From positions 1 to 64,000 of the forward strand of contig NZ_BSDY01000006.1 of the NCBI RefSeq assembly GCF_027925155.1: a stretch of 64,000 nucleotides of DNA, written 5' to 3'. The position numbers and the translations under genes are program-made. Origin of the DNA: Propionigenium maris DSM 9537 (GTDB lineage: Bacteria; Fusobacteriota; Fusobacteriia; Fusobacteriales; Fusobacteriaceae). Below are positions 27,515-34,226 of this stretch, piece by piece. How positions within the stretch are numbered: position 1 is the first letter of the stretch; the number at the start of each line of letters is the position of its first letter. The notes under the pieces are model-generated. The model was given only the letters and a program-made list of their open reading frames with translations, was not told the DNA's origin and did no database searches.

Positions 27515-28981
27515 ATGGTACTTTACAACGGGTTTGACACTTTGGTATTTAGTACAACAGATTTCTATTTACATGATAGAGATTTTTTCTATGAACAGAA
27601 GGAATTAGCAGGATTAGAGCAATTAAAAGAAGTTCCTTTTATGTATAGTGTGGATGGAAAATATTTTAGTGAAAATTATGAAGCTGGTGAGAAGGTTATA
27701 AAGGTGTTTAACCTGAAAGGGAACCAGGGCTTTATTATGAAATCAAAATCATACAATCCTTTTGCCTGGACTTTTAATGATCCAGAAAAGAAATATCAAT
27801 TTTCAGTTGTTTGGGCAGAGGATGGAAAGAATATAAAAAAGATATTCCAGGTTAAAGTATTGGCTAAAACCTTCTTCTGTACTCCTTGGGAGAAAATCAA
27901 GGAAGAGCTGCATGAAATAGTTTCTGTTTTTGGTATTGAGCTTGGAAGGATGAAAGTAAAAAGGATAGACTGGGCAACAGATATTAAGTTTGCATATAAA
28001 AAAATGAATTGGTTTATCAGAGAGGAGAGATTTTCAAAAGTCTTTTTCTCTAGGTATGGGAGTATGAAAGCTCCTGTGGACGTTGTGCCTTACTGTAAGA
28101 ACTTTAAAAATAAAAAAGGACCTCAGTGTACAGGAGTTATGTTTGGAACTCAATCTGTAAAACTGAGAATATATGACAAGATATTAGAGACTTTAGAAAA
28201 ATACTCAGATCATCCAGAAAAAAGCGAACTGGTATTGGATGCCTATTATAAAAAAGAAAGTGTTGTCCTGGCTCCTAAGATTGATAAGGAACCTTCAAGA
28301 AGAACACAAGTAGATTTAAAATCTTGGAATGATTGCCTATTGAGAGATTATTTAAAAGAGAAGATGCAGGTAGTAAGATTTGAATATCAACTATCAGCAA
28401 AGTATTTAGAAAATAAATTTAGGTTTGTAAGTGACCTGGACTTAGAAGAAGTTAAGTCCATGATCTATGATGTTTTTATGAATCATACTGGAATTATTCA
28501 AGGGGAGTTAGACAGAGATTTAAAAAGGTATGCTAAGGCTATCAGATCTGAAGAAGATTTTGTTAACAAGTACTCTAAGATAGCTGGAACAATAGAAGGA
28601 AAGATAATACATGCAGTTAGAAGAATTGGAGGAGGTTTAGCAAGTCTTGGTGTATCTCTTAGTGAAAAGAATGAAAGGGTTGTTTCTTTTGGAGAAGTAG
28701 CAACTAAACTAGATTACTTTAAAGATTTCTTTTTCTTAAATTACTCTGAAAAGATGTGGAATAATGCCAAATTAATTTTCTCTCAAGAGTTTTTAAAAGG
28801 GAGAAACATAAACTATGAGGCTTTCTGTGAAGGCTTAGAAGAATACAGGGAGTCTGTGGCAATAGCTCCAACTCCTAAAAAAGAAGGGAAGCAACCTGAA
28901 GTTAAAGAAATACTATCTTCATTTGAACAACTTGATTTTGAAACTTGGCTTATTGAGGAGGGTGACAATGGTAAATATTAA
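27515..28981 (+). CDS. Rolling-circle replication initiator, Rep_trans-like
   Basis: 488 residues starting at ATG after GGAGGAGAC. The central region has hallmarks of the Rep_trans/RstA-type phage and plasmid initiators: VKRIDWATDIKFAYKK, then MFGTQSVKLRIYDKILETLE and VVRFEYQLSAKYL. These proteins nick and join at the origin to start rolling-circle replication of small plasmids and filamentous phages. I infer single-stranded or circular replication of the element. The C-terminal 200 residues are not recognised. It is the first gene of the element, and its stop is overlapped by a small Cys-rich ORF. Confidence 0.82.
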   Translation: MVLYNGFDTLVFSTTDFYLHDRDFFYEQKELAGLEQLKEVPFMYSVDGKYFSENYEAGEKVIKVFNLKGNQGFIMKSKSYNPFAWTFNDPEKKYQFSVVWAEDGKNIKKIFQVKVLAKTFFCTPWEKIKEELHEIVSVFGIELGRMKVKRIDWATDIKFAYKKMNWFIREERFSKVFFSRYGSMKAPVDVVPYCKNFKNKKGPQCTGVMFGTQSVKLRIYDKILETLEKYSDHPEKSELVLDAYYKKESVVLAPKIDKEPSRRTQVDLKSWNDCLLRDYLKEKMQVVRFEYQLSAKYLENKFRFVSDLDLEEVKSMIYDVFMNHTGIIQGELDRDLKRYAKAIRSEEDFVNKYSKIAGTIEGKIIHAVRRIGGGLASLGVSLSEKNERVVSFGEVATKLDYFKDFFFLNYSEKMWNNAKLIFSQEFLKGRNINYEAFCEGLEEYRESVAIAPTPKKEGKQPEVKEILSSFEQLDFETWLIEEGDNGKY

Positions 28982-29099
28982 GATAATAGAGTGTTACATT
29001 TGTGGTAATGAATTTAGATCTTATGGGGAAACTTGTAATGAGAAGGAGCAAGTTTGCTCTCAATGTTGTTCCTCTGGTTGGTGTGATATGTGTAAATAA
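28968..29099 (+). CDS. Small Cys-rich (zinc-ribbon-like) protein
   Basis: 43 residues overlapping the end of rep by 14 bases and preceded by GAGGAGGGTGACA. It contains eight cysteines, in CYICGNEF, a lone Cys, then CSQCCSSGWCDMC, suggesting one or two zinc sites. It is too short for reliable family assignment. Overlap with rep and a good ribosome site argue that it is translated; a role in replication control is an inference. Confidence 0.65.
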   Translation: MVNIKIIECYICGNEFRSYGETCNEKEQVCSQCCSSGWCDMCK

Positions 29100-29141
29100 T
29101 AAGAAGTATAATAAGTGATAAATTGTTACGTTTAAAAATAA

Positions 29142-29162
29142 AAAGGGTACCTAGTACCCTTT
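29142..29162. terminator. Hairpin between the rep unit and the minus-strand cluster
   Basis: AAAGGGTAC, loop CTA, GTACCCTTT. On the minus strand a T-rich tract follows, so it terminates the 29161-29677 gene pair; on the plus strand it would stop rep transcription weakly. Confidence 0.8.
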
Positions 29163-29412
29163 AAAGAGGAAAAATTATTTTATAGTAAGTTTTTCCATTA
29201 ATCTTTTTGTCTTTATCTAGTATTTCTATTTTATTAGCATATAGGTTTCTAACTTTATTGGTAAAAGCTGTAGAGTAACCTCTAATGCTTTCGTCAGAAT
29301 AATCTGCCAATACATTAGAAGGAAGAAGTTTTATAAAAGTTACTTCCTTACCAATAGGTGTATTTATAAAATTAGCTAAAGCTATATCAACGGGAGTAAG
29401 TGATTTAGTCAT
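29161..29412 (-). CDS. Small protein of unknown function in accessory pair
   Basis: 83 residues, starting at ATG with GGAGGTAATA directly upstream inside the end of the preceding gene, so the two are translationally coupled. It has no signal peptide or membrane segment. The N-terminal half (TPVDIALANFINTPIGKEVT) looks helical and could be a small DNA-binding or adaptor domain; no family is recognised. The pair is transcribed against the phage genes, like immunity or accessory genes of prophages. Confidence 0.7.
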   Translation of the reverse strand: MTKSLTPVDIALANFINTPIGKEVTFIKLLPSNVLADYSDESIRGYSTAFTNKVRNLYANKIEILDKDKKINGKTYYKIIFPL

Positions 29413-29677
29413 TATTACCTCCTTTAATACTAGTTTGTATATCGAATCCTAAGCTTATTAAGTAGTTGTTCGTTTCACTACCTCCATTAAATTTAGAAGA
29501 TTGAAGCTCTTTACCCTTAACGAATATATTAGCAATAGAAATAACATATTTTGGTGGGTATGTTTTATTGTTAAAAACAAGATTATATTTTGTAGACCTT
29601 CTATTAGCAGGAATAACTTCATTATCTATTTTACTGATGGCTTTTAAAATATGATCTCTAGTTATATTTTTAATCAT
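29405..29677 (-). CDS. Stand-alone ScoMcrA-head-like domain protein
   Basis: 90 residues with AAAGGAGTGTCTA before ATG. The pattern DHILKAISKIDNEVIPANRR, YNLVFNNKTYPPKYVISIAN, then F-N-G-G-S-E-T-N-N-Y-L-x-x-L-G-F resembles the N-terminal head domain that precedes McrA/McrB-type or HNH restriction modules. Here it stands alone, without a nuclease or ATPase. That identification is from memory of the pattern, not a search. It could be an anti-restriction factor, a regulator or half of a two-gene immunity system with the coupled 83-residue protein. Confidence 0.6.
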   Translation of the reverse strand: MIKNITRDHILKAISKIDNEVIPANRRSTKYNLVFNNKTYPPKYVISIANIFVKGKELQSSKFNGGSETNNYLISLGFDIQTSIKGGNND

Positions 29678-29765
29678 TAGACACTCCTTTGTAAATGTAT
29701 TTTATCTAAGAGAACATTTATTATAAAAAATACAGATAAAGAATTATTTCTTTTATCTTCAAAGT

Positions 29766-29787
29766 AAAAAAAAGAAGGGAGTCCTTC
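29766..29787 (-). terminator. Terminator of the 121-residue exported protein gene
   Basis: Minus strand: GAAGG, loop ACTC, CCTTC followed by a long T tract. Confidence 0.8.
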
Positions 29788-29801
29788 AAAGATTTGTCTT
29801 C

Positions 29802-30167
29802 TTATCCATTTGCTAAAAGAAGTACATACATTGTGAGAAGGTCTAAATATTTTTGATTTGATGGTAAATCAGCGGACATTAATGTTTTGTTCATTTCTTC
29901 TAAAATGGTTATTAAACTTACTTTTATTCCGTATTTATTTTCTAAACTTTGCATTCCTATAACACTCATATCAGCTACTTGCTGTGGTGTTTCAACAACA
30001 TGCTTTGAAATATTTTGAAGTAAATATTTACTTCTTTTTACAGAAATATCGTTTTTAGAAATTGCTCCATTATTATTAATAACAGCAACTTGATAGGCAA
30101 GTTCATCTATTGTTGTTGAAAAAGCAAGCGATGAAATAATAAAAAATAATACAAATATTTTTTTCAT
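29802..30167 (-). CDS. Small exported protein of unknown function
   Basis: 121 residues from ATG 30165-30167, preceded by GGGAGGTGAATACA; a GTG nine bases earlier is in frame but lies too close to the ribosome site. Residues 1-17 (MKKIFVLFFIISSLAFS) are a signal peptide. The mature 100 residues are largely helical with no cysteine. It belongs to the minus-strand accessory cluster and has its own terminator. Exported accessory proteins of temperate phages often modify the host surface; that is only a possibility here. Confidence 0.75.
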   Translation of the reverse strand: MKKIFVLFFIISSLAFSTTIDELAYQVAVINNNGAISKNDISVKRSKYLLQNISKHVVETPQQVADMSVIGMQSLENKYGIKVSLITILEEMNKTLMSADLPSNQKYLDLLTMYVLLLANG

Positions 30168-30345
30168 TGTATTCACCTCCCTTAATTATATGGTTATTTA
30201 ACTATGTATGTCCCTAGGAAAAAATCAATAATACTACTATTTAATAAATTAAAAGTTTTATATTGAATTTTTTTTAAGAATTGGATAAAGCTCTCCCCCT
30301 TCTTAAATAAAGAAAGGGGTCAAGGAACTCCTCGGAGCATTACTT

Positions 30346-30362
30346 AAGTACAACCTGCACTT
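30346..30362 (-). promoter_or_regulatory. SECIS-like hairpin after the second UGA
   Basis: Minus strand: AAGTGC, loop AGGTT, GTACTT, a 6-bp stem (one G-U). It begins 12 nt after the second in-frame TGA. The E. coli fdhF SECIS has its upper stem 11 nt after UGA and the loop AGGUCU, so spacing and loop are similar. Confidence 0.4.
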
Positions 30363-30368
30363 TTAAAA

Positions 30369-30566
30369 CTAGTGTCAATGATAACCACCATTTTTATGAT
30401 CATTATGTCAACCTTGACTATTAGTTCTACCTGAATGATGAGTATCAATGTCTCCAATAATGATTTTATCTACGTTCGCTTCCTCAAGCTTAAAACTCTT
30501 AATTGTTGCAAAGCTAGTTGTAAAAAGAGAAAGCGATAAAACTAGAAACAAAATAATTTTTTTCAT
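30369..30566 (-). CDS. Candidate selenoprotein: exported microprotein with two in-frame UGA codons
   Basis: ATG at 30564-30566 follows a strong AAGGAGGTGA. Read normally the product is 52 residues: a signal peptide (MKKIILFLVLSLSLFTTSFA) and a short tail ending HHSGRTNSQG at TGA (30408-30410). Read through that TGA, the frame continues HNDHKNGGYH, meets a second TGA (30375-30377), then H and TAG (30369-30371), giving 65 residues. The read-through tail matches the small exported motif GRTNSxGCHNDxKxGGYHCH, with both cysteines replaced by UGA. Elsewhere in this chromosome TGA is an ordinary stop. Options are selenocysteine insertion, or a gene inactivated twice at the same residue type. Coordinates include the read-through part. 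Confidence 0.6.
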
Positions 30567-30857
30567 ATTTTCACCTCCTTTATATTTTTATAAATAATAA
30601 CATCATTGGTGTTTTAAAAGCAAATGTTTGTTTCGATAAACTGACTTGATGTTGATGTGCTACCCTTATATCATAGCACTACCCAATTTATATAACCCCA
30701 GTATTATCAAGGCTTTCAGGTCAAAAAAGTTGGGTGTAGTTTTTAAGTAAATCGACAACAAAATTTCCACTAAACAAGAATATAAAGTTCCCTGTAAATT
30801 AGGGATTATTTATAAATAAAAAATGTGCCCTGTAAATTAGGGTGAGGAGGAATCAAA
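30567..30857. promoter_or_regulatory. Divergent regulatory region with duplicated hairpin
   Basis: This 290-base region separates the minus-strand cluster from the structural genes. CCCTGTAAATTAGGG occurs twice (30790-30804 and 30828-30842), each able to fold as CCCT...AGGG; the second abuts the ribosome site of the next gene. The first overlaps the 17-base motif shared with the rep leader (30796-30812). No ORF is seen. Confidence 0.65.
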
Positions 30858-31115
30858 ATGCAAGCACATGTACAAGGAATAGTAGTTTCAGAGGTAAAAG
30901 AGGTTGAGTTTGAGGGGAAGCATTATTATTCACTTATCCAGGATGGAGGACTAGCAAAACCTAAATGGAAGATCTCAAGGGAAATGTTCCATGGTCTTAT
31001 GGCTGAGAATGTAGTCCCAGGAGATAAACTAAATCTAGTGGTTAACTTGAACTATTATCCTAAAACAAATGGCTTTAACTTTGCTGATGTAGCTGCATTT
31101 AAAAAAGTAAAGTAG
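30858..31115 (+). CDS. Putative ssDNA-binding protein of the element
   Basis: 85 residues, starting at ATG after GAGGAGGAATCAAA. The sequence is beta-rich (HVQGIVVSEVKEVEFEGKHY, DKLNLVVNLNYYP) and of the size of gene V-type ssDNA-binding proteins of filamentous phages (80-90 residues), which have an OB fold. No direct sequence signature proves it. Its leader carries two hairpins, one at the ribosome site, and shares a motif with the rep leader; gene V protein of f1 represses its phage initiator message, so an analogous circuit is plausible. Alternative: another small early regulator. Confidence 0.5.
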   Translation: MQAHVQGIVVSEVKEVEFEGKHYYSLIQDGGLAKPKWKISREMFHGLMAENVVPGDKLNLVVNLNYYPKTNGFNFADVAAFKKVK

Positions 31116-31122
31116 GTGATCT

Positions 31123-31260
31123 ATGGAGAAAAGAGAAGTTACCGAGAAACTTAAGCAGAAACTAGATAAGTACGGTGACAATGATGGAGAGTTTACCCTG
31201 GTAGATGGAGTGGTGATCCTGTGCAAAGTTGCCATGTTTATCTTTGGTAAAAAAATCTAG
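31123..31260 (+). CDS. Small hypothetical protein
   Basis: 45 residues, ATG eight bases after the preceding stop with AGTAGGTGATCT as ribosome site. The N-terminal half is charged (KREVTEKLKQKLDKYGDNDG), the C-terminal half hydrophobic (VVILCKVAMFIFGKKI), compatible with a small membrane-associated protein. Tight packing between neighbours supports a real gene. The function is unknown. Confidence 0.6.
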   Translation: MEKREVTEKLKQKLDKYGDNDGEFTLVDGVVILCKVAMFIFGKKI

Positions 31261-31280
31261 GGATTGGGAGGAGCTTAGTA

Positions 31281-31469
31281 TTGGAACCTTGTAATGAAAA
31301 GGAATGCCCCTTTATAGGTGAGCTTCAAGAATTGGGAAAATTAAAGATACAAGTAGACACAATATATAAGCTCCTGTTATTCCTGTGTACCATTTTTACA
31401 GGCGGTTTCTTCATAGTGTTAAAGGTTGCTATCAGTATCATTTTTAAGCTGAAGGGGGTGGAGCTGTGA
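31281..31469 (+). CDS. Holin-like small membrane protein
   Basis: 62 residues, TTG start after GGGAGGAGCTTAG. An N-terminal charged part with CNEKEC is followed by one long hydrophobic segment (about 29-56, LLLFLCTIFTGGFFIVLKVA and onward) and a short basic-acidic tail. It overlaps the start of the M15 peptidase gene by four bases. Small membrane protein next to endolysin is the classical lysis cassette, so holin is the likely role; sequence alone cannot prove it. Confidence 0.6.
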   Translation: MEPCNEKECPFIGELQELGKLKIQVDTIYKLLLFLCTIFTGGFFIVLKVAISIIFKLKGVEL

Positions 31470-31855
31470 ACAAGATGTCAAAGCGAACTAAAGACAATTT
31501 GGAATACGTTAAAAAGGAGCTTGTCATTTTAGTGGCTTATGTCCTGGCTGTATCAGAGGTGGATTTTGCAGTAACAGAGGGATACAGACCCCAGACAAGA
31601 CAGAATAAGCTCTATGCCCAGGGAAGAACCGAACCAGGAGAAATAGTTACCTGGACACTTAAGAGTGAGCACACAAGAGGTAGGGCTGTTGATTTGTATC
31701 CTTATCCAATACCTAAAGACCTGAATAACCCACCAGAGGGTTACAGGGAGGAACAAGAATATTTAAGAGATTTATTTATAGAGTGTTCAAAAGTTTTGGG
31801 TGTTCCCATAAGGATAATAAAGAAAGATATAGCTCATTACGAACTAGGGAGGTAA
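31466..31855 (+). CDS. M15-family peptidase (endolysin)
   Basis: 129 residues, GTG start at 31466 after GGGGGTGGAGCT. It is an M15 (D-Ala-D-Ala carboxypeptidase / L-Ala-D-Glu peptidase) domain: TEGYRPQTRQNKLYAQGRTE, SEHTRGRAVDLYP (zinc-binding H...D) and the late IIKKDIAHYELGR with the last zinc histidine. Phage proteins of this size cut peptide cross-bridges of the wall to release progeny. It has no signal peptide, so release needs the adjacent holin-like protein. Its presence argues for lytic exit rather than filamentous extrusion. Confidence 0.88.
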   Translation: MNKMSKRTKDNLEYVKKELVILVAYVLAVSEVDFAVTEGYRPQTRQNKLYAQGRTEPGEIVTWTLKSEHTRGRAVDLYPYPIPKDLNNPPEGYREEQEYLRDLFIECSKVLGVPIRIIKKDIAHYELGR

Positions 31856-31858
31856 ATT

Positions 31859-32005
31859 GTGAAAGTTAATAAGCAGATTGTGATTAAGATATTAGACAAC
31901 ATAAAGGTTGATAGCTCTGGGGATGTATGTGTTGCTGAGTTCCTGGAACAGTTAATCTTTGAGTATCCCTTTGTTAGAAAATTTGTGAAGAAGATCAGGA
32001 GGTAA
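31859..32005 (+). CDS. Small hypothetical protein
   Basis: 48 residues beginning at GTG with GGGAGGTAAATT upstream, four bases after the endolysin stop. It is basic at the C-terminus (FVRKFVKKIRR) and otherwise amphipathic. No family is recognised. Its stop is followed nine bases later by the next start, and AGGAGG near its end is that gene's ribosome site, so it belongs to the late operon. Confidence 0.6.
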   Translation: MKVNKQIVIKILDNIKVDSSGDVCVAEFLEQLIFEYPFVRKFVKKIRR

Positions 32006-32013
32006 TTAGTAGG

Positions 32014-32892
32014 ATGGAATCTAAAACAGCTTATTTCAATGTATCGGATTTATCTAGAAAGTTACCAGAGGGATCGGAGTTAGTCATTTTAAAGGTAAGG
32101 ATGGAGAATGATGGAAGTGGTGCTCCTGACTGGGAAGAGAGGGGGCTAGTTGTTCCTGTAAAGGTATACCCATTCTCTGAATATGAAACTTTGTTTGGAA
32201 CTCCATATGATGGAAACATGAAAGAGAGGGAGCCACAAACCTATCTATTGGATGATTACAGTTCCGAGTACACCCCTTATCCATTTCAAAGCAAATACAG
32301 TGTATTGCCTACTGTGACAGATAACTCAGGTACGCATTGGACAAACTTTGATTGTTATTACCAGAAGGCTCCTATAAAGCTTATACCAGAGGAGACAACC
32401 GAGGGGCATGTTTTTATGTATGTGGTCTCTCTCAAGCTGAATTTAGGCTGTAATATCTTAGGATTTGAAAGTGTAAAGGCTTTGGCTTTTGATGATTATG
32501 AGGACCAAACCGAATGTTATATATTTGCAGGGGCTTCCGAGGACAATTTAGGGGCTTTAGGATATATCAGAACCGATGGTACAGAGGAAAATACTGTCGG
32601 CTGCATCTCAAGGGTTTTAGATGATGATTACCCACAGAAATGGGATTACAAGGAAATTGGTTCCAGGTGGGGTGTAGGTAATGTTATTGATACTGTTTCC
32701 GAGCTGTATATATCTGTTTTAGATGATGCTCAAAGCCTGGCTTTAATAGGATTTGAGATTACAGGTAAGATGGTTGAGAATGGCTCCTTTGATGAAGTAG
32801 ACCATAAGAAGAACGTATTATCAACTCTTCAAGGTGCAGTTGATGAATTGAAGACTGCCAACAGTTGGTTGGAGCAGATCGCGGGAAAGTAG
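32014..32892 (+). CDS. Virion-like protein with frameshift signal at its end
   Basis: 292 residues, unrecognised. It is beta-rich, with many Tyr, Asp and Gly, no signal peptide and no membrane helix until a final helical part (STLQGAVDELKTANSWLEQI). That composition fits a jelly-roll capsid or spike protein. The last codons are GCG GGA AAG TAG, so the slippery heptamer G-GGA-AAG lies in the zero frame immediately before the stop, with GGAG eight bases before it. A -1 slip would add 74 residues from the overlapping ORF. Position after the lysis genes suggests a structural role. Confidence 0.7.
   Translation: MESKTAYFNVSDLSRKLPEGSELVILKVRMENDGSGAPDWEERGLVVPVKVYPFSEYETLFGTPYDGNMKEREPQTYLLDDYSSEYTPYPFQSKYSVLPTVTDNSGTHWTNFDCYYQKAPIKLIPEETTEGHVFMYVVSLKLNLGCNILGFESVKALAFDDYEDQTECYIFAGASEDNLGALGYIRTDGTEENTVGCISRVLDDDYPQKWDYKEIGSRWGVGNVIDTVSELYISVLDDAQSLALIGFEITGKMVENGSFDEVDHKKNVLSTLQGAVDELKTANSWLEQIAGK
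32883..32889 (+). promoter_or_regulatory. Candidate -1 ribosomal frameshift site
   Basis: GGGAAAG in the phase X-XXY-YYZ relative to the 292-residue ORF, followed at once by TAG. The SD-like GGAG at 32871-32874 is at the distance known to stimulate -1 shifting in bacteria (as in dnaX). Confidence 0.6.
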
Positions 32893-33113
32893 AACCCCCA
32901 ATACCCCCAGGTGGAGACTTTACAGAACTAATAAAAGTTATCAAGGAACAGACTGAGATTATAAAGAGTATTGCTGTCTCTGAAGCCCTGTTATGGGATA
33001 GGGAATATCAACAGTCATTGGAGACTTTTAATAAAATGTCTGATCTCTATGATCAAAGCTTAAATTATTATTTCTTGGATACTGACGGGGTCTTTGAGTT
33101 ATTGGGGGATTAA
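32889..33113 (+). CDS. -1 frame extension of the 292-residue protein
   Basis: 74 codons in the -1 frame: VEPPIPPGGDFTELIKVIKE, then a helical region rich in Glu, Lys and Tyr, ending VFELLGD. The ORF has no ATG and no ribosome site; the only upstream in-frame start would be TTG 32865. The proline-rich opening looks like a linker. I therefore read it as an extension giving a minor 366-residue form, as with minor capsid or tail-assembly proteins of other phages. The alternative is an independent 82-residue protein from TTG 32865. Confidence 0.6.
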   Translation, partial: VEPPIPPGGDFTELIKVIKEQTEIIKSIAVSEALLWDREYQQSLETFNKMSDLYDQSLNYYFLDTDGVFELLGD

Positions 33114-33114
33114 C

Positions 33115-34224
33115 ATGCGGAACTTTACAGATTACCTGGACAAAATTAATTCAGATGTATTTGAAGTTTATGGAACTCCTCATAAGATGAAGGATTATGT
33201 CTTTAAGGAAATTGGAAATCTTGAAAGGTTGGAAGTGATTTTAAAAGCTTGGAAATATCACATGTTATACAAGCTGAATGCAGTCAATCCTAAAATATAT
33301 TCAAGCTTCTTTATTGATTATGGGTATTTCTATACTTTAGCAAATTACAATGAAGGTTTAGGAAGTCGGCAATCAGGCTTTCTAACTGGATATTATGAGT
33401 ATATGCTTCAAAGACCTATGCCCTTCTTGGCTTGGAACCCTATGAGTGAGCTGTGGGTGGAAAGTGTAAGAATCCCTGAACTGGATGGAGTAATGTCTTT
33501 CCAGTTTGATAGATGTATTGGGTATAGGGAAAAGATGGAGCATTTGGAAGAAGGTTATCTATCTGCTTTAAATGGAATAGTTAGGAACTATAAAAATCTT
33601 ATTTATAGAACTGCTTCAGGGGGAGTGGGAAGTTTGTTCTCCTGGTTTAGAGATACATATCCCATTAACTCAGAGTGGCAGTTTTGTGTCTATGGTCATG
33701 AGCTACAAGATCCCGTACCAACTGCTAAGTTTATTAAAGTAGGCTATGGATTTCAGTATAAAGGCAACTTCCTCCCTGAGATTCCAGAGAGTGAACTTCC
33801 AGATTATCTAGCAGCTTATGACCTGGTATTTGAAGCCTATACCAAGGAGGGGGATTATACAGTTGAACCTAATAAATTAAAAACTTTTGAGGAATGCCAG
33901 GAAGAGAAAGCACTTTATGAAAGCTTTTTAAACCATAGTTACTTTAAAAGTTATGTAGGCAAGTGTTACAGGGAAAATAACCTTTATAGGTATGCTTTTA
34001 TTCCTGAAATTCATCAGAGTTTGAAGAGTGGATATTATCTAGAGATTAAATTCTTAGAGAGTTTTTCAAAGTCTATTAAGTGGGTAGATTCCACAAAGCT
34101 ATTTTTAAAGATGTATTCTGAAAAAGACCAGGAATATATTGAAGATGTAGTGTCGGAGAATATGAAACCTAAGTTAATGTTAAATTTGAAAATGGATAAC
34201 GTAGTTAAACTTGTGGGGGGATAG
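33115..34224 (+). CDS. Unknown virion-like protein
   Basis: 369 residues from ATG 33115 (GGGGGATTAAC upstream; an earlier in-frame TTG at 33094 lacks a site). It is rich in aromatic residues (Tyr, Phe, Trp) and has no signal peptide or Walker A motif; GGVGSLFSWF is not a P-loop. No family is recognised. Its location between the frameshifted protein and the membrane protein suggests a structural or assembly function. It is the largest globular candidate for a capsid or receptor-binding component. Confidence 0.65.
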   Translation: MRNFTDYLDKINSDVFEVYGTPHKMKDYVFKEIGNLERLEVILKAWKYHMLYKLNAVNPKIYSSFFIDYGYFYTLANYNEGLGSRQSGFLTGYYEYMLQRPMPFLAWNPMSELWVESVRIPELDGVMSFQFDRCIGYREKMEHLEEGYLSALNGIVRNYKNLIYRTASGGVGSLFSWFRDTYPINSEWQFCVYGHELQDPVPTAKFIKVGYGFQYKGNFLPEIPESELPDYLAAYDLVFEAYTKEGDYTVEPNKLKTFEECQEEKALYESFLNHSYFKSYVGKCYRENNLYRYAFIPEIHQSLKSGYYLEIKFLESFSKSIKWVDSTKLFLKMYSEKDQEYIEDVVSENMKPKLMLNLKMDNVVKLVGG

Positions 34225-34226
34225 AT

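Noticed and set aside
32865-32892. Independent start TTG 32865 for the 82-residue ORF
   Set aside because: No ribosome site at a proper distance; the GGAG present is better placed to stimulate the in-phase slippery heptamer. Kept as the alternative.
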